Source: a bacterium
Lineage (GTDB): Bacteria; Sysuimicrobiota; Sysuimicrobiia; Sysuimicrobiales; Segetimicrobiaceae
Length of the DNA stretch: 64,000 nt
Assembly: GCA_035295165.1 (NCBI GenBank)
Contig: DATGJN010000112.1
Coordinates: 25,957 to 89,956 of the forward strand
Direction of reading: 5' to 3'
The translations under genes and the position numbers were made by a program. Positions within the stretch are counted from its first letter, which is position 1. The number at the start of each line of letters is the position of its first letter. The notes under the pieces are model-generated. The model did not search any database. It had not been told where the DNA came from and saw only the letters and a program-made list of their open reading frames with translations. Positions 44,565 through 52,357 of the stretch are shown piece by piece.

Positions 44565-45647
44565 ATGAGTGTTGCGTCGGTACTGGCCATCGACGAACTG
44601 CTCCGAGGCATGGAGGCGCACGGTGCTTCGGATCTCTACTTGGTCAGCGGGATGCCGCCGACGTACCGGGTGGCCGGGGCTCTGGTTCCCCATTCCGAGG
44701 AGCTCCTGAGCGCCGACACGATCCGGCGTCTGGCGGAGCAGTTGATGGCCGACCGGCATCGGCAGGAATTCCAGGAGCAGATGCGCGCCGACATCGCCTA
44801 CGCGTCGCCCGTGGGGCGGTTCCGCGCCAACGTCTACGTGGAGCGGAACGCTCCGGCGATGGTGGTCCGCCGCGTGAACACGCGGATCCCCTCGTTCGAA
44901 GAGCTCCGTCTGCCGCCGGTCGTGGCCGAGCTCGCGCTCGCGCCCCGGGGACTGGTGCTCGTCACCGGGCAGGCCGGCGCCGGGAAGTCTACGACGATCG
45001 CGGCGATGATCAGCTATCGCAGCCGGGAGCGATCGGGGCACATCGTGACGATCGAGGATCCGATCGAGTTCGTGCACGCGCACGCGAAGAGCATCGTCAG
45101 CCAGCGCGAGGTCGGGACGGACTGTGAGTCGTTCAGTCTGGCCCTGCGCGACGCGGTCCGCCAGGCGCCCGACGTCATCCTGATCGGCGAGATCCGGGAC
45201 GAGGAGACGGCGAGCGCGGCCGCCCACTTCGCCGAGACGGGCCATCTCGTGCTGGCGACCCTGCACGCCACGAACGCGACCCAAGGGTTGGAGCGATTCA
45301 TGTACTTCTTTCCCCCGGAGCGCCACACCGGCGTGGCGATGCAGCTGTCGCTGACGTTGAACGGCGTCATCTGCCAGCGCTTGAACGCGCGCGCCGACGG
45401 TACGGGACGGGTGCCGGCGGTCGAGGTGCTGCTGTCGACACCACGGGCGCGGGAGCTGCTCCGGAAGATCGATCTGCCGGGCATCCGATCCGTGATGCAG
45501 TCGCCCGAAGGCGTCCAGCAGGGCATGCAGACCTTTGATCATGCGCTGTATCATCTGCTTAAGGACGGGCTCGTGGATCACCAGACCGCGATGGAGGCGG
45601 CCGACAGCCCCAACGATCTCCGTATGCGCCTCAAGGGATTCCGCTAG
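44565..45647 (+). CDS. PilT/PilU-like ATPase, paralogue of the preceding gene
   Basis: 360 residues. It has DLYLVSGMPPTYRVAGAL, Walker A GQAGAGKST, IEDPIEFVHAH, Walker B ILIGEIRDEET and the His box LATLHATNA; GMQTFDHALYHLL closes it. It resembles PilU, an accessory retraction ATPase that works with PilT. The start ATG at 44565 follows GGGAGGCGGGG; a longer frame to 44373 lacks such a site. The His box differs (ATN rather than TNN) and the C-terminus is shorter. With PilT it is probably co-transcribed after a 281-base gap. Confidence 0.88.
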   Translation: MSVASVLAIDELLRGMEAHGASDLYLVSGMPPTYRVAGALVPHSEELLSADTIRRLAEQLMADRHRQEFQEQMRADIAYASPVGRFRANVYVERNAPAMVVRRVNTRIPSFEELRLPPVVAELALAPRGLVLVTGQAGAGKSTTIAAMISYRSRERSGHIVTIEDPIEFVHAHAKSIVSQREVGTDCESFSLALRDAVRQAPDVILIGEIRDEETASAAAHFAETGHLVLATLHATNATQGLERFMYFFPPERHTGVAMQLSLTLNGVICQRLNARADGTGRVPAVEVLLSTPRARELLRKIDLPGIRSVMQSPEGVQQGMQTFDHALYHLLKDGLVDHQTAMEAADSPNDLRMRLKGFR

Positions 45648-45824
45648 CGTTTCAGCCGGCGCGCCGGCAAGGGCTTCCGCCTCGGCGGATTTCAGCGCGG
45701 CGGCGGCGAACTCGCTTGTGAGCGGACCCACCGCGCCGCCGACCACCACGCCGGGCCCTGTCCGGCCACGCCAGCTCGCGACCGGCGGCAGCGCGAACGC
45801 GATGTGCGTCGCGAGAGGGATCTC

Positions 45825-46613
45825 ATGCCTGAACTGCCGGACGTGGAAACGGTCGTCCGAATGCTGCGCCGGAGAATTGTCGGGGGACGGATCGGTCGGA
45901 TCCGGGTTCTGGACCGCTCGGTCGTGCGCTCACCCGTTCCGGCGGTCTTCGCGCGCCGAGTGCAGGGGCGCGTGATCCAGGCGGTCCACCGCCGCGGGAA
46001 ATACCTGCTCATCGACCTTGAAGGCGCCTCCACGATCGTTGGGCATCTTCGGATGACCGGGGACTTTGCCGTCGTTCCGAGGCGCGAGCCGATTCGCCCG
46101 CACACGCGTCTCGTCGTCGGGCTCGACGGCACCGACCTGCGGTTCATCGACCAGCGGCGATTCGGTCACGTTGATCTCGTCGCGACGCACGCGCTGGAAG
46201 CATTCCCGGCGCTGCAGCGTCTCGGGGTAGAACCGCTCGGCCCGGCGTTCACGCAGGACCGGTTCCGGGCCATCCTGCGGGGCCGGCGCGGGTCGCTGAA
46301 GGGATTGCTGCTCCGCCAGGACCTCATCGCCGGCATCGGAAACCTGTATGCCGACGAGATTCTGTTCCAAGCCCGCCTGCGGCCCGCCCGTCAGGTGGAT
46401 TCCCTGCGGCCGGTGGAGGCGCGGCATCTCTATCACGCCATGCGGAATGCCCTGCGCCGCGGGGTGGCGGCCCTGTCCCGGCGGCGCACCGCCGTCGGAG
46501 ACTTGTTCGAGGCTCGAGCGCGCGGCGGCGCCTGTCCGCGCTGCCGTCGTCCTCTCACGAGCGCTACCATCGCCGGCCGGACCACGTATTTCTGTCCGCG
46601 CTGCCAGCGCTGA
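45825..46613 (+). CDS. mutM: Formamidopyrimidine-DNA glycosylase (Fpg/MutM)
   Basis: 262 residues. The N-terminal Pro after Met, then Glu (PELPDVETV), form the catalytic pair, so the ATG at 45825 must be the start and a longer frame from 45804 is wrong. HRRGKYLLIDL holds the conserved Lys, and QDLIAGIGNLYADEILF is the helix-two-turn-helix region. C-terminal Cys-4 zinc finger ACPRCRRPL... CPRCQR is intact. The usual PELPEVE is PELPDVE here, a conservative change. It removes oxidised purines (8-oxoG) and nicks the DNA. It overlaps no neighbour and has GAGAGGGA upstream. Confidence 0.93.
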   Translation: MPELPDVETVVRMLRRRIVGGRIGRIRVLDRSVVRSPVPAVFARRVQGRVIQAVHRRGKYLLIDLEGASTIVGHLRMTGDFAVVPRREPIRPHTRLVVGLDGTDLRFIDQRRFGHVDLVATHALEAFPALQRLGVEPLGPAFTQDRFRAILRGRRGSLKGLLLRQDLIAGIGNLYADEILFQARLRPARQVDSLRPVEARHLYHAMRNALRRGVAALSRRRTAVGDLFEARARGGACPRCRRPLTSATIAGRTTYFCPRCQR

Positions 46614-46706
46614 CGCGCCGAGCGACCCGCGAAGAATCGGGTATGCGGCGCGCTCATCGCCGGCGGTGATACGGCGTCCCCGCAGTCCCGCTCGCGGACG
46701 GATCGA

Positions 46707-46738
46707 GGGCCGGCTCCCACGAGCGCAAGAGCCGGCCC
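46707..46738. terminator. Perfect 10-bp GC-rich hairpin, probable bidirectional terminator
   Basis: GGGCCGGCTC (46707-46716) pairs with GAGCCGGCCC (46729-46738) around a 12-base loop. It lies between the mutM stop (46613) and the end of the minus-strand Met-rich gene (46763), 25 bases past the latter's stop. No T-run is present on either side, so termination would rely on the stem. Confidence 0.55.
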
Positions 46739-46762
46739 CCGGGACTCCGGACGCTTGCGGTG

Positions 46763-47104
46763 CTACTTGTTCTTCGAGCTCATCATCATCTGCAGGCTGT
46801 TCGTGAGGTCCGTGTTCGACTGCCACAGCATGTGCACCATCGTGGCCAGCTGGCTGATCTGCTTCATCATGGCCTTTTCGGCCGGCGTCATCTGCATCTG
46901 CATCGTCATGCTCATGTCGTGCTGCATTGACGTGTACTGCTGGGCGATCTGATCCAAGATCGCCTTCTCCTTGTCGAGGGCCATCTGCGCCTCCGCCGGG
47001 CTCGGCGCGCTCTGCTGCGCTCCGGCGGTAGTCAACCCGCCGAGCGCGGTTGCGACGACAAAGCCGATGAGCACACCCAACGCGACCAGCTGAAACTTCT
47101 TCAT
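46763..47104 (-). CDS. Met-rich secreted small protein
   Basis: 113 residues. A Sec signal (MKKFQLVALGVLIGFVVATALGGLTTAGA) precedes a mature region rich in Met: MQHDMSMTMQMQMTPAEKAMM, then MVHMLW and LQMMMSS. Paired and spaced Met residues with a His suggest Cu(I) binding as in CopC/CopK/PcoE-like or DUF305-like helical proteins, but no family is recognised. The start at 47104 has AAGGAGG ten bases upstream. It is head-to-head with a CusS-like histidine kinase (start 47443), so shared copper or stress control is plausible. Confidence 0.75.
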   Translation of the reverse strand: MKKFQLVALGVLIGFVVATALGGLTTAGAQQSAPSPAEAQMALDKEKAILDQIAQQYTSMQHDMSMTMQMQMTPAEKAMMKQISQLATMVHMLWQSNTDLTNSLQMMMSSKNK

Positions 47105-47130
47105 GGTTGTCTGCCTCCTTCGTGTTTCGT

Positions 47131-47147
47131 GTACCGCATCGCGGTAC
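47131..47147. promoter_or_regulatory. Inverted repeat GTACCGC-ATC-GCGGTAC
   Basis: Perfect 7-base arms with a 3-base centre lie 27 bases ahead of the Met-rich gene on its 5' side. A second palindrome TGACCGGGTCA is at 47180-47190. They may be operator sites in the shared control region 47105-47442, or a leader hairpin. Confidence 0.4.
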
Positions 47148-47402
47148 GCGATGATGCAGACGACCGGCGTCTTCGGCGCTTGACCGGGTCAGCCCACCCC
47201 CCCTTTCCGAGCGCACGGACGGCCGGACGTCAGATTGGCCTGCCGTAGACTGCACCGCCAAGGGTAGAGAAGGCGCATGACGATACGATAAAGCCGGCGG
47301 CGTCGCGCGCGCGGGATTCCGTCTCGTTGTCATCAAACCTTCACATGATCGTCGTACGCTGTCTTGACCGCAGCCATGTAGGGCACGGAGGAGGCGCCAC
47401 GG

Positions 47403-47453
47403 ATGCACACGGTCGCGGAGCACGCCGAGGCGAGGCGCACGCGTGCGGCATAG
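47403..47453 (+). other. 16-codon leader ORF overlapping the histidine kinase start
   Basis: ATG at 47403 has a strong GGAGGAGG (47387-47394) eight bases before it and reads MHTVAEHAEARRTRAA, then TAG at 47451-47453. The kinase begins at GTG 47443 in another frame, within this ORF. Its own ribosome-binding site is poor, so translational coupling is likely. Confidence 0.45.
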
Positions 47454-48516
47454 CCTGCTTTGGCGCCTGCTCGGGGCTCAACTCCTCGTCATCGCCATCG
47501 CGGTGGTCGTCTCCGGCGCGATGATCGCCAATCTGGCCACGCAGTCGTTCATGCAGATCATGGTGCGGTATCACATCGATCCGACGGTCGACGAGCGGCA
47601 GTTTCTGGCCACCCTGGATCACGTGCTGCTCACCAGCAGCCTGGCCGCCGCGGCCGTGGCGATGCTGCTTGGGTGGGTCCTCGTGCGCCGGGTGGTGCGC
47701 CCGATCGGCGAGATGATGGTCCTCTCCGAGCGGATCGCCGAGGGCGACTATGCCCGGCGGATCACGGCGCAAGGGTCCGACGAAATCGCGCGGCTCGCCG
47801 AGTCGCTGAACCGCATGGCGGCGGCGCTGCAGCGGGTGGAGGCGCTGCGGCGGGAACTCGTCGCAAACATCGCCCACGAGCTGCGCACCCCGTTGAGCAC
47901 CCTCCAAGGCTACCTCGAAGCGCTGCGGGACGGCATCACGCCGGCGGACCCGGCGACGCTGGCCTCGCTCCACGAGGAGGCGCTGCGCTTGGTGCGGTTG
48001 GTACACGCGCTCCATCAGCTGAGCCAGTTCGACGCCCGGATCTCCCGGGTGCGGCAGGTGCCGCTCGACGTCACCGTGTTGGCCCGTTCCGTGGTCGCCA
48101 CGTACCGCCCCGAATTCGACCGCCAGAGCCTTGCCGTTCGGGAGGACTACGACCCGGCGTGCCCGCAGGTGCACGCCGATCCGGACTTGGTCGGTCAGGC
48201 GCTGCGGGCCCTGCTCGACAACGCGCTTCGATACGCTCCCGGCGGCGCCGAGATCGTCGTGCGGACGAGTCGCGTTGAGGAAACCGTCCGCGTCGCGGTG
48301 GAGAACACCGGCAGTGAGATCCCCGCCGACGATCTGCCGCACATCTTCGAGCGGTTCTATCGAGGGGAGAAGTCGCGTTCGCGCGAGACCGGGGGCGCGG
48401 GAATCGGGTTGGCGCTGGTGCTGGAGATCGCCCGCACGCACGGTGGGGACGCGGGCGCGACGAGCTCGGGCGGCACGACCACCGTGTGGTTCAGTCTCCC
48501 CGCTGGCACCGTCTAG
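47443..48516 (+). CDS. Membrane sensor histidine kinase, CusS/BaeS-like
   Basis: 357 residues. Two membrane segments (about 8-30 and 61-81) flank a very short periplasmic loop of about 30 residues, then HAMP (82-134), H-box IAHELRTPLST with phospho-acceptor H145, N-box ALLDNALRYAP and G2 GGAGIGLALV. The G1 box reads VENTGSEIP, with N in place of D, as commonly seen in CusS-like kinases. It phosphorylates a response regulator, but none is encoded in the window, so it is orphan here. No in-frame start lies upstream of GTG 47443. The loop is too short to be a conventional ligand domain. Confidence 0.88.
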   Translation: MRHSLLWRLLGAQLLVIAIAVVVSGAMIANLATQSFMQIMVRYHIDPTVDERQFLATLDHVLLTSSLAAAAVAMLLGWVLVRRVVRPIGEMMVLSERIAEGDYARRITAQGSDEIARLAESLNRMAAALQRVEALRRELVANIAHELRTPLSTLQGYLEALRDGITPADPATLASLHEEALRLVRLVHALHQLSQFDARISRVRQVPLDVTVLARSVVATYRPEFDRQSLAVREDYDPACPQVHADPDLVGQALRALLDNALRYAPGGAEIVVRTSRVEETVRVAVENTGSEIPADDLPHIFERFYRGEKSRSRETGGAGIGLALVLEIARTHGGDAGATSSGGTTTVWFSLPAGTV

Positions 48517-49502
48517 ATGGGCTTGTCGTCCCGGACGCCTTTGAGCACGGCGTGCCGCAGCCCGTGGGCGCCGCGTTCCTTGAACTCCACCTCCACGACG
48601 ATGTCGGGCTTGACCCAGCGGACCTCGCGGATCGTCCGCTGAACGTCCACCGCGCCGGGAAGGGTCGGCGCGCTTGGGAACGGGCACCGTTTCCGCTCTA
48701 GCTCCCGCAAGCGTTTGAGGAGGTCATCGCGCAACTCGTCGTCGGCGCGCTCGGCGGCGACCACCCCGACGTACGCCAGTTTCCCTTCGGGCGTCCGCTC
48801 TCCCACGACGAGGCCGGCGAGATGTCTGCGAGACAGGAAGAATCCCGCGGCCAGGAACTCCTCGCGCGGCCGCGTCGGGATCTTCACCCAGTCCGGTGAC
48901 CGGAACCCCGGACGATACACGCTCCGTCGCCGCTTGGCCACGAGGCCTTCCAGCCCAAGCTTGACGGCCGTCTGGAACGCGACGCGCCCGTCCACGCCTT
49001 CGAGCGCCGGCGTCACCTGAACGGCCGGGCCGTGCAGCGCCTGCTCGAGCGCTTCGAGAATGCGCTGGCGCTCTTCGAGCGGCCGCGCGAGCAGCGAGTG
49101 TCCGTGCAGGTAGAGGCAGTCGAAGATCTTGTAGCTGAGCATCCCCCGCCGGCCCTTCCACGCTTGCACCGCCTCCAAGCTGGGCCGCCCCTGTTCGTCC
49201 AACACGACCATCTCACCGTCGAGTACGAGCGAGGTGGGAAACGCCCGCAGGCGATGCGAGACGGGGTAGAAGCGCTCCGTCACGTCCCGTCCGTTGCGCA
49301 GCCGAAGTTTCACCGTGCCGTCGTGGACGAACGCGATCACCCGCAACCCGTCCCATTTTGCCTCCATCAACCAATCGGGATCGGTAAACGGCGCGCTCCC
49401 CAACACCGGCAACATCGGTTCGAGCCGCTTGGGGAACGGCGTGCTCCCCGCCTTCTCGAGGCCGAGTTGGACGAGTTTCAGGTACACCGGCTTCTCGAAC
49501 AT
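48513..49502 (-). CDS. ATP-dependent DNA ligase (LigC/LigD ligase-domain-like)
   Basis: 329 residues. The nucleotidyltransferase motif is LMEAKWDGLR (K49 is the adenylated Lys), then LDGEMVVL, FDCLYLHG, EGLVAKR and WVKI. The C-terminal OB domain ends in GLRHAVLKGVRDDKP, the common LigD ending. This is the stand-alone ligase of NHEJ or repair type; no Ku or polymerase/nuclease domain is attached or adjacent. The N-terminal MFEKPVYLKLVQLGLEKAG is an unusual extension. It converges with the histidine kinase, four bases overlapping at the 3' ends. Confidence 0.9.
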   Translation of the reverse strand: MFEKPVYLKLVQLGLEKAGSTPFPKRLEPMLPVLGSAPFTDPDWLMEAKWDGLRVIAFVHDGTVKLRLRNGRDVTERFYPVSHRLRAFPTSLVLDGEMVVLDEQGRPSLEAVQAWKGRRGMLSYKIFDCLYLHGHSLLARPLEERQRILEALEQALHGPAVQVTPALEGVDGRVAFQTAVKLGLEGLVAKRRRSVYRPGFRSPDWVKIPTRPREEFLAAGFFLSRRHLAGLVVGERTPEGKLAYVGVVAAERADDELRDDLLKRLRELERKRCPFPSAPTLPGAVDVQRTIREVRWVKPDIVVEVEFKERGAHGLRHAVLKGVRDDKPI

Positions 49503-49672
49503 CGCGCATAGTGCTTCGAGATCGGGGCGGAGCAGTCTTGCTCCTGGTCGCCGTGCGCTGGAACGAAGCGGCGGTCGGGTGCACCAGGGCTAAACTCGGG
49601 CTTGCTGGGGCATTACACCCCTGATGGCAAATGCGATCCAGCACCAACGCCGCACCTAATAGGAGGGTGACC

Positions 49673-50182
49673 GTGAGAAAAGCGTTTCTGGGAGTGCTCA
49701 GTCTGGCGGCTTGCGCCGTCGTCTTGGTGGCCATCTGCTCGACCGCTTCGGCCAGCCTCGGCCAGTTTCAGGGAACCTGGCGGAATACCGATCCCAACAC
49801 CAGCGGGGTGACCGCGCTTGATATCCGCGTGCTGGGGGGCGACATGACCGTCGCGGCGTGGGGACGTTGCCACCCGTCGGACTGCAACTGGGGTCGGGTG
49901 AACACCAACGCCTACGGCCCGAACGTCTCGTCCAACCTCTACGCGACCGCCGACGCACTGTCCGCACGGTTCCGCACCAGCTTCAGCGAGACCATGGTCA
50001 TCGTGAGGCCGGGCGGGGTGGACCGCGTTGTGGCGCAGGTGTTTACGCGCTTCACGGACAACAGCGGACGCACGCCGTACATGGGCGTCTACACGTTCTA
50101 TCGCGTGGCGGGGCTGTCTTCGCCGGCGCAACCTTCACGCAGCATCGGCGCCGGGCTTACGCTGGCGGCGAAGCCCCAGTAG
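49673..50182 (+). CDS. Small secreted protein of unknown function
   Basis: 169 residues. The GTG at 49673 has AGGAGG six bases upstream and starts a Sec signal (RKAFLGVLSLAACAVVLVAICSTASA). The mature protein is a beta-rich domain: FQGTWRNTDPNTSGVTALDIRV, AWGRCHPSDCNWG (paired Cys, likely disulfide), FSETMVIVRPGGVDRVVAQVF and MGVYTFYRV. It resembles small lipocalin-like or 'GTWxN' secreted domains but no family is assigned. It is likely exported across the membrane and acts in the envelope. Confidence 0.65.
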   Translation: MRKAFLGVLSLAACAVVLVAICSTASASLGQFQGTWRNTDPNTSGVTALDIRVLGGDMTVAAWGRCHPSDCNWGRVNTNAYGPNVSSNLYATADALSARFRTSFSETMVIVRPGGVDRVVAQVFTRFTDNSGRTPYMGVYTFYRVAGLSSPAQPSRSIGAGLTLAAKPQ

Positions 50183-50201
50183 GCTCCGTCGTCCCGATCT
50201 T

Positions 50202-50223
50202 TCGGCGGGTCGTCTGACCCGCC
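50202..50223 (+). terminator. Hairpin after the secreted protein gene
   Basis: CGGCGGGTC (50202-50210), loop GTCT, GACCCGCCG (50215-50223): 9 bp perfect stem, 20 bases after the stop at 50182. No T-run follows. The rest of 50183-50519 holds nothing I recognise. Confidence 0.5.
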
Positions 50224-50519
50224 GGTGTCCAGCGGCACCATTGTCGCTGCGGCCGTGATCGTGATCGCGCGGGCCCCGCTCGGCGCGTTCACCACGGCCG
50301 CAGCGACGTGGATTCCGCCGCGACCTCCCGCTGTCTAACGGTCGCGAGGCCGCGCTCCGCCCTGCGTTCGGGAACGCCCGACGGCACTCCCGTGCGCGCG
50401 ATGCCCGTTGCGTCGGGTCCCCGTGAGGGGGCCGCCCGGAGGCCAACCGCAAGACGTTCCAGAAGCTTTCCTGACGACGGGCAGACGCAACTCACTCTGG
50501 CCCGCGCCGGGAGGCATTG

Positions 50520-51507
50520 ATGTCCACATCCACCGTGCCCGTGACGATCGCGACCCGTGACTACGACTACGTCGCGCCCCTCGCGTTCGGCGACGTGAAG
50601 GCGGAGGGGATCGACCTGACCATGATCCGGGCGTTCGACGCGCTGGATCAATTCCGCACCACCCCCGCCATCGACGGCGGGGAAGCATCGTTCAGCCAGT
50701 ACCTGCGCCGCGTCGCCGCCGGTGATCGCTCGCTCGTCGGCCTGCCCATCTTTATCATGCGCGAGTTTCGCCACCGCTGCTTCTTCGTGCACCGCGACAG
50801 CGACCTGACCGACGTGAGCCAGCTGCGCGGTCGTCGAGTGGCGACGGACTCGTGGGGGGCGAGCGGGAATACCTGGAGCAGGGCGCTCCTGCGCCGGGAG
50901 GGGGTGCCGTTGGAGAGCGTCCGGTGGTTCGTCGGTCCCGTGGATCCCTGGCCCGACGCCCGCGGTCGACCCGCTCCCCGCCGGGGTCGAACCCGTGCCG
51001 CCGGGACGGTCCGTGGGTGAGATGCTGGTGGCTCGCGAGATGGACGTCGCGATGTGCCCGTGGGCTCCGCGCATGTTCCACGAGCCGGGCTCGAAGGTCA
51101 GGCGTCTGTACGCCGACTATCGGGCCGTCGAACGGGAGTACTACCGGCGTACGCGCATCTTCCCGGGACACCACGTGATCGTCCTGCGGCGTCCGGTTGT
51201 CGAGCGACACCCCCAGATCGTCGCGGCCGTCTTCGACGCGTTCGTCCGCGCGAGAGAGATGTCCGAGCAGAACCATCGCGTCCTGCACGAGTCGAGCCCG
51301 TGGGTGCTCGCCGACCTCGAAGATCAGGACGCCCTGCTGGGACCGGGGTTCAAGCCGTACGGGTATCGCGAGGACCGCGCCATGGTCGCCGCGTTCTGCG
51401 AGGAGCAGTTCGCCCAAGGCCTGATCCGCGAGCCGCTCGATCCGGACCTGCTGTTCGCGGACTTCGAGCGGCTCGCCGGTCCGGGGGCGGGATCCCGCAG
51501 AGCCTGA
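50520..51507 (+). pseudogene. Substrate-binding-like protein (4,5-dihydroxyphthalate decarboxylase-type), interrupted by frameshift
   Basis: The ATG at 50520 follows GGGAGG, and the first part (ATRDYDYVAPLAFGDVKAEGIDL, RRVATDSWGASGNTWSRALLRREGVP) is the family N-terminal half, similar to 4,5-dihydroxyphthalate decarboxylase and NMT1-like proteins. From about 50950 the frame fails, and the continuing half is found in the next frame (PPGRSVGEMLVAREMDVAMCPWAP through RREPLD-type end at 51507). Removing one T at about 50949 (GATCCCTGG) would join the halves as VDPGPTPAVDPLPAGVE. It is either a real disruption, a sequence error or, less likely, a programmed shift. Full length would be about 328 residues, normal for the family. 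Confidence 0.75.
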
Positions 51508-51559
51508 CCGCGCGGGCGCGCCACCACGGGCGACCGCTCTGCTCCCGAGTGCGGCGCCG

Positions 51560-52135
51560 TCAGGAGTCCCGAGGCGGGAGCCGCCGCGCTGCCCAATCGT
51601 ACGCCGGCGAGTAGCGCTCGTAGTGGACGACCTCTTCGAACTCCCGCCAGACGCGCCGGCTCGGCGCGGGTTCGTCCCCGTAGCCGGCGATCACCATGCC
51701 GACGGGGACAATGCGGGGAGGGAGGCCGAGGACGGCCTGGATGTGCTCCTCGTGGAAGTCGCCGATGAACGCCGTAGCCAGCCCGCGGTCGGTCGCCGCC
51801 AGCATGAAGAGCAGCGCCGCGTACGCGACGTCCACGTACAGGTACTTGTGCGCGCCGCGGGCACCGTATCGCTCGGCTTCGCGCATCAGGTCACCGCAGA
51901 AGACCACGGTCACGCGGCCCGCGTCCGGGCGGGCCCCCCGGCTCCAGGATGCGGCGGCCAGCCCCGCGCGAATCTCTGGATCGCGCACCACGACGACTTC
52001 GAGCGGCTGCGTGTGCCCCGCGCTCGGCGCGCGCTGCGCCACGCGCAGCAGATCTTGCAGGACGTCGTCGGGCACCGGCCGGGGGTCGAACGTTCGGATC
52101 ATGCGTCGCCTGCGGAGCACGTCCCTGAACTCCAT
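51560..52135 (-). CDS. Nitroreductase-family FMN oxidoreductase
   Basis: 191 residues. The start is the ATG at 52133-52135 after AGGAGGCACCG; a longer reading to 52252 would add a low-complexity tail. RRRRMIRTFDPRPVPDDVLQDLLRVAQRAPSAGHTQPLEVVVV is the nitroreductase FMN-binding N-terminus, and LYVDVAYAALLFMLAATDRGLATAFIGDF and VPVGMVIAGYGDEP are the later conserved parts. It reduces nitro compounds or quinones or may act in other FMN reactions. It is divergent from the RNA helicase unit. Confidence 0.87.
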   Translation of the reverse strand: MEFRDVLRRRRMIRTFDPRPVPDDVLQDLLRVAQRAPSAGHTQPLEVVVVRDPEIRAGLAAASWSRGARPDAGRVTVVFCGDLMREAERYGARGAHKYLYVDVAYAALLFMLAATDRGLATAFIGDFHEEHIQAVLGLPPRIVPVGMVIAGYGDEPAPSRRVWREFEEVVHYERYSPAYDWAARRLPPRDS

Positions 52136-52209
52136 CGGTGCCTCCTGGGTCGGGGTGCGGCGCAGGTTAGACGCGCGCGCGCCGGATTCCTGGGCCGCGC
52201 GGGCGCGCG

Positions 52210-52238
52210 TTGACGCGCGCGTCTGGCCCTGGTATAGT
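52210..52238 (+). promoter_or_regulatory. Sigma70-like promoter for the helicase gene
   Basis: TTGACG (52210-52215), 17-base spacer and TATAGT (52233-52238). The predicted transcript begins near 52245, giving a leader of over 110 bases before the coding region. Confidence 0.65.
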
Positions 52239-52263
52239 GTAATTGTCGTCATACATGCGTTCG

Positions 52264-52290
52264 GTGGGAGATGCCGAAGGCATTTCCCAC
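52264..52290 (+). promoter_or_regulatory. 12-bp leader hairpin in helicase 5' untranslated region
   Basis: GTGGGAGATGCC (52264-52275) pairs with GGCATTTCCCAC (52279-52290) around a GAA loop, with one G-U pair. Two more hairpins follow: GCGGC-TCA-GCCGC (52362-52374) and CCCGGTC-TTC-GACCGGG (52376-52392). They sit between the promoter and the ribosome-binding site at 52397. Confidence 0.55.
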
Positions 52291-52357
52291 GGTGTGTCGC
52301 AGGCCTTGCTCGTGACGAGTTGGTCCCGGCGAGACACGCGCAGATGCCGGCACCAGC

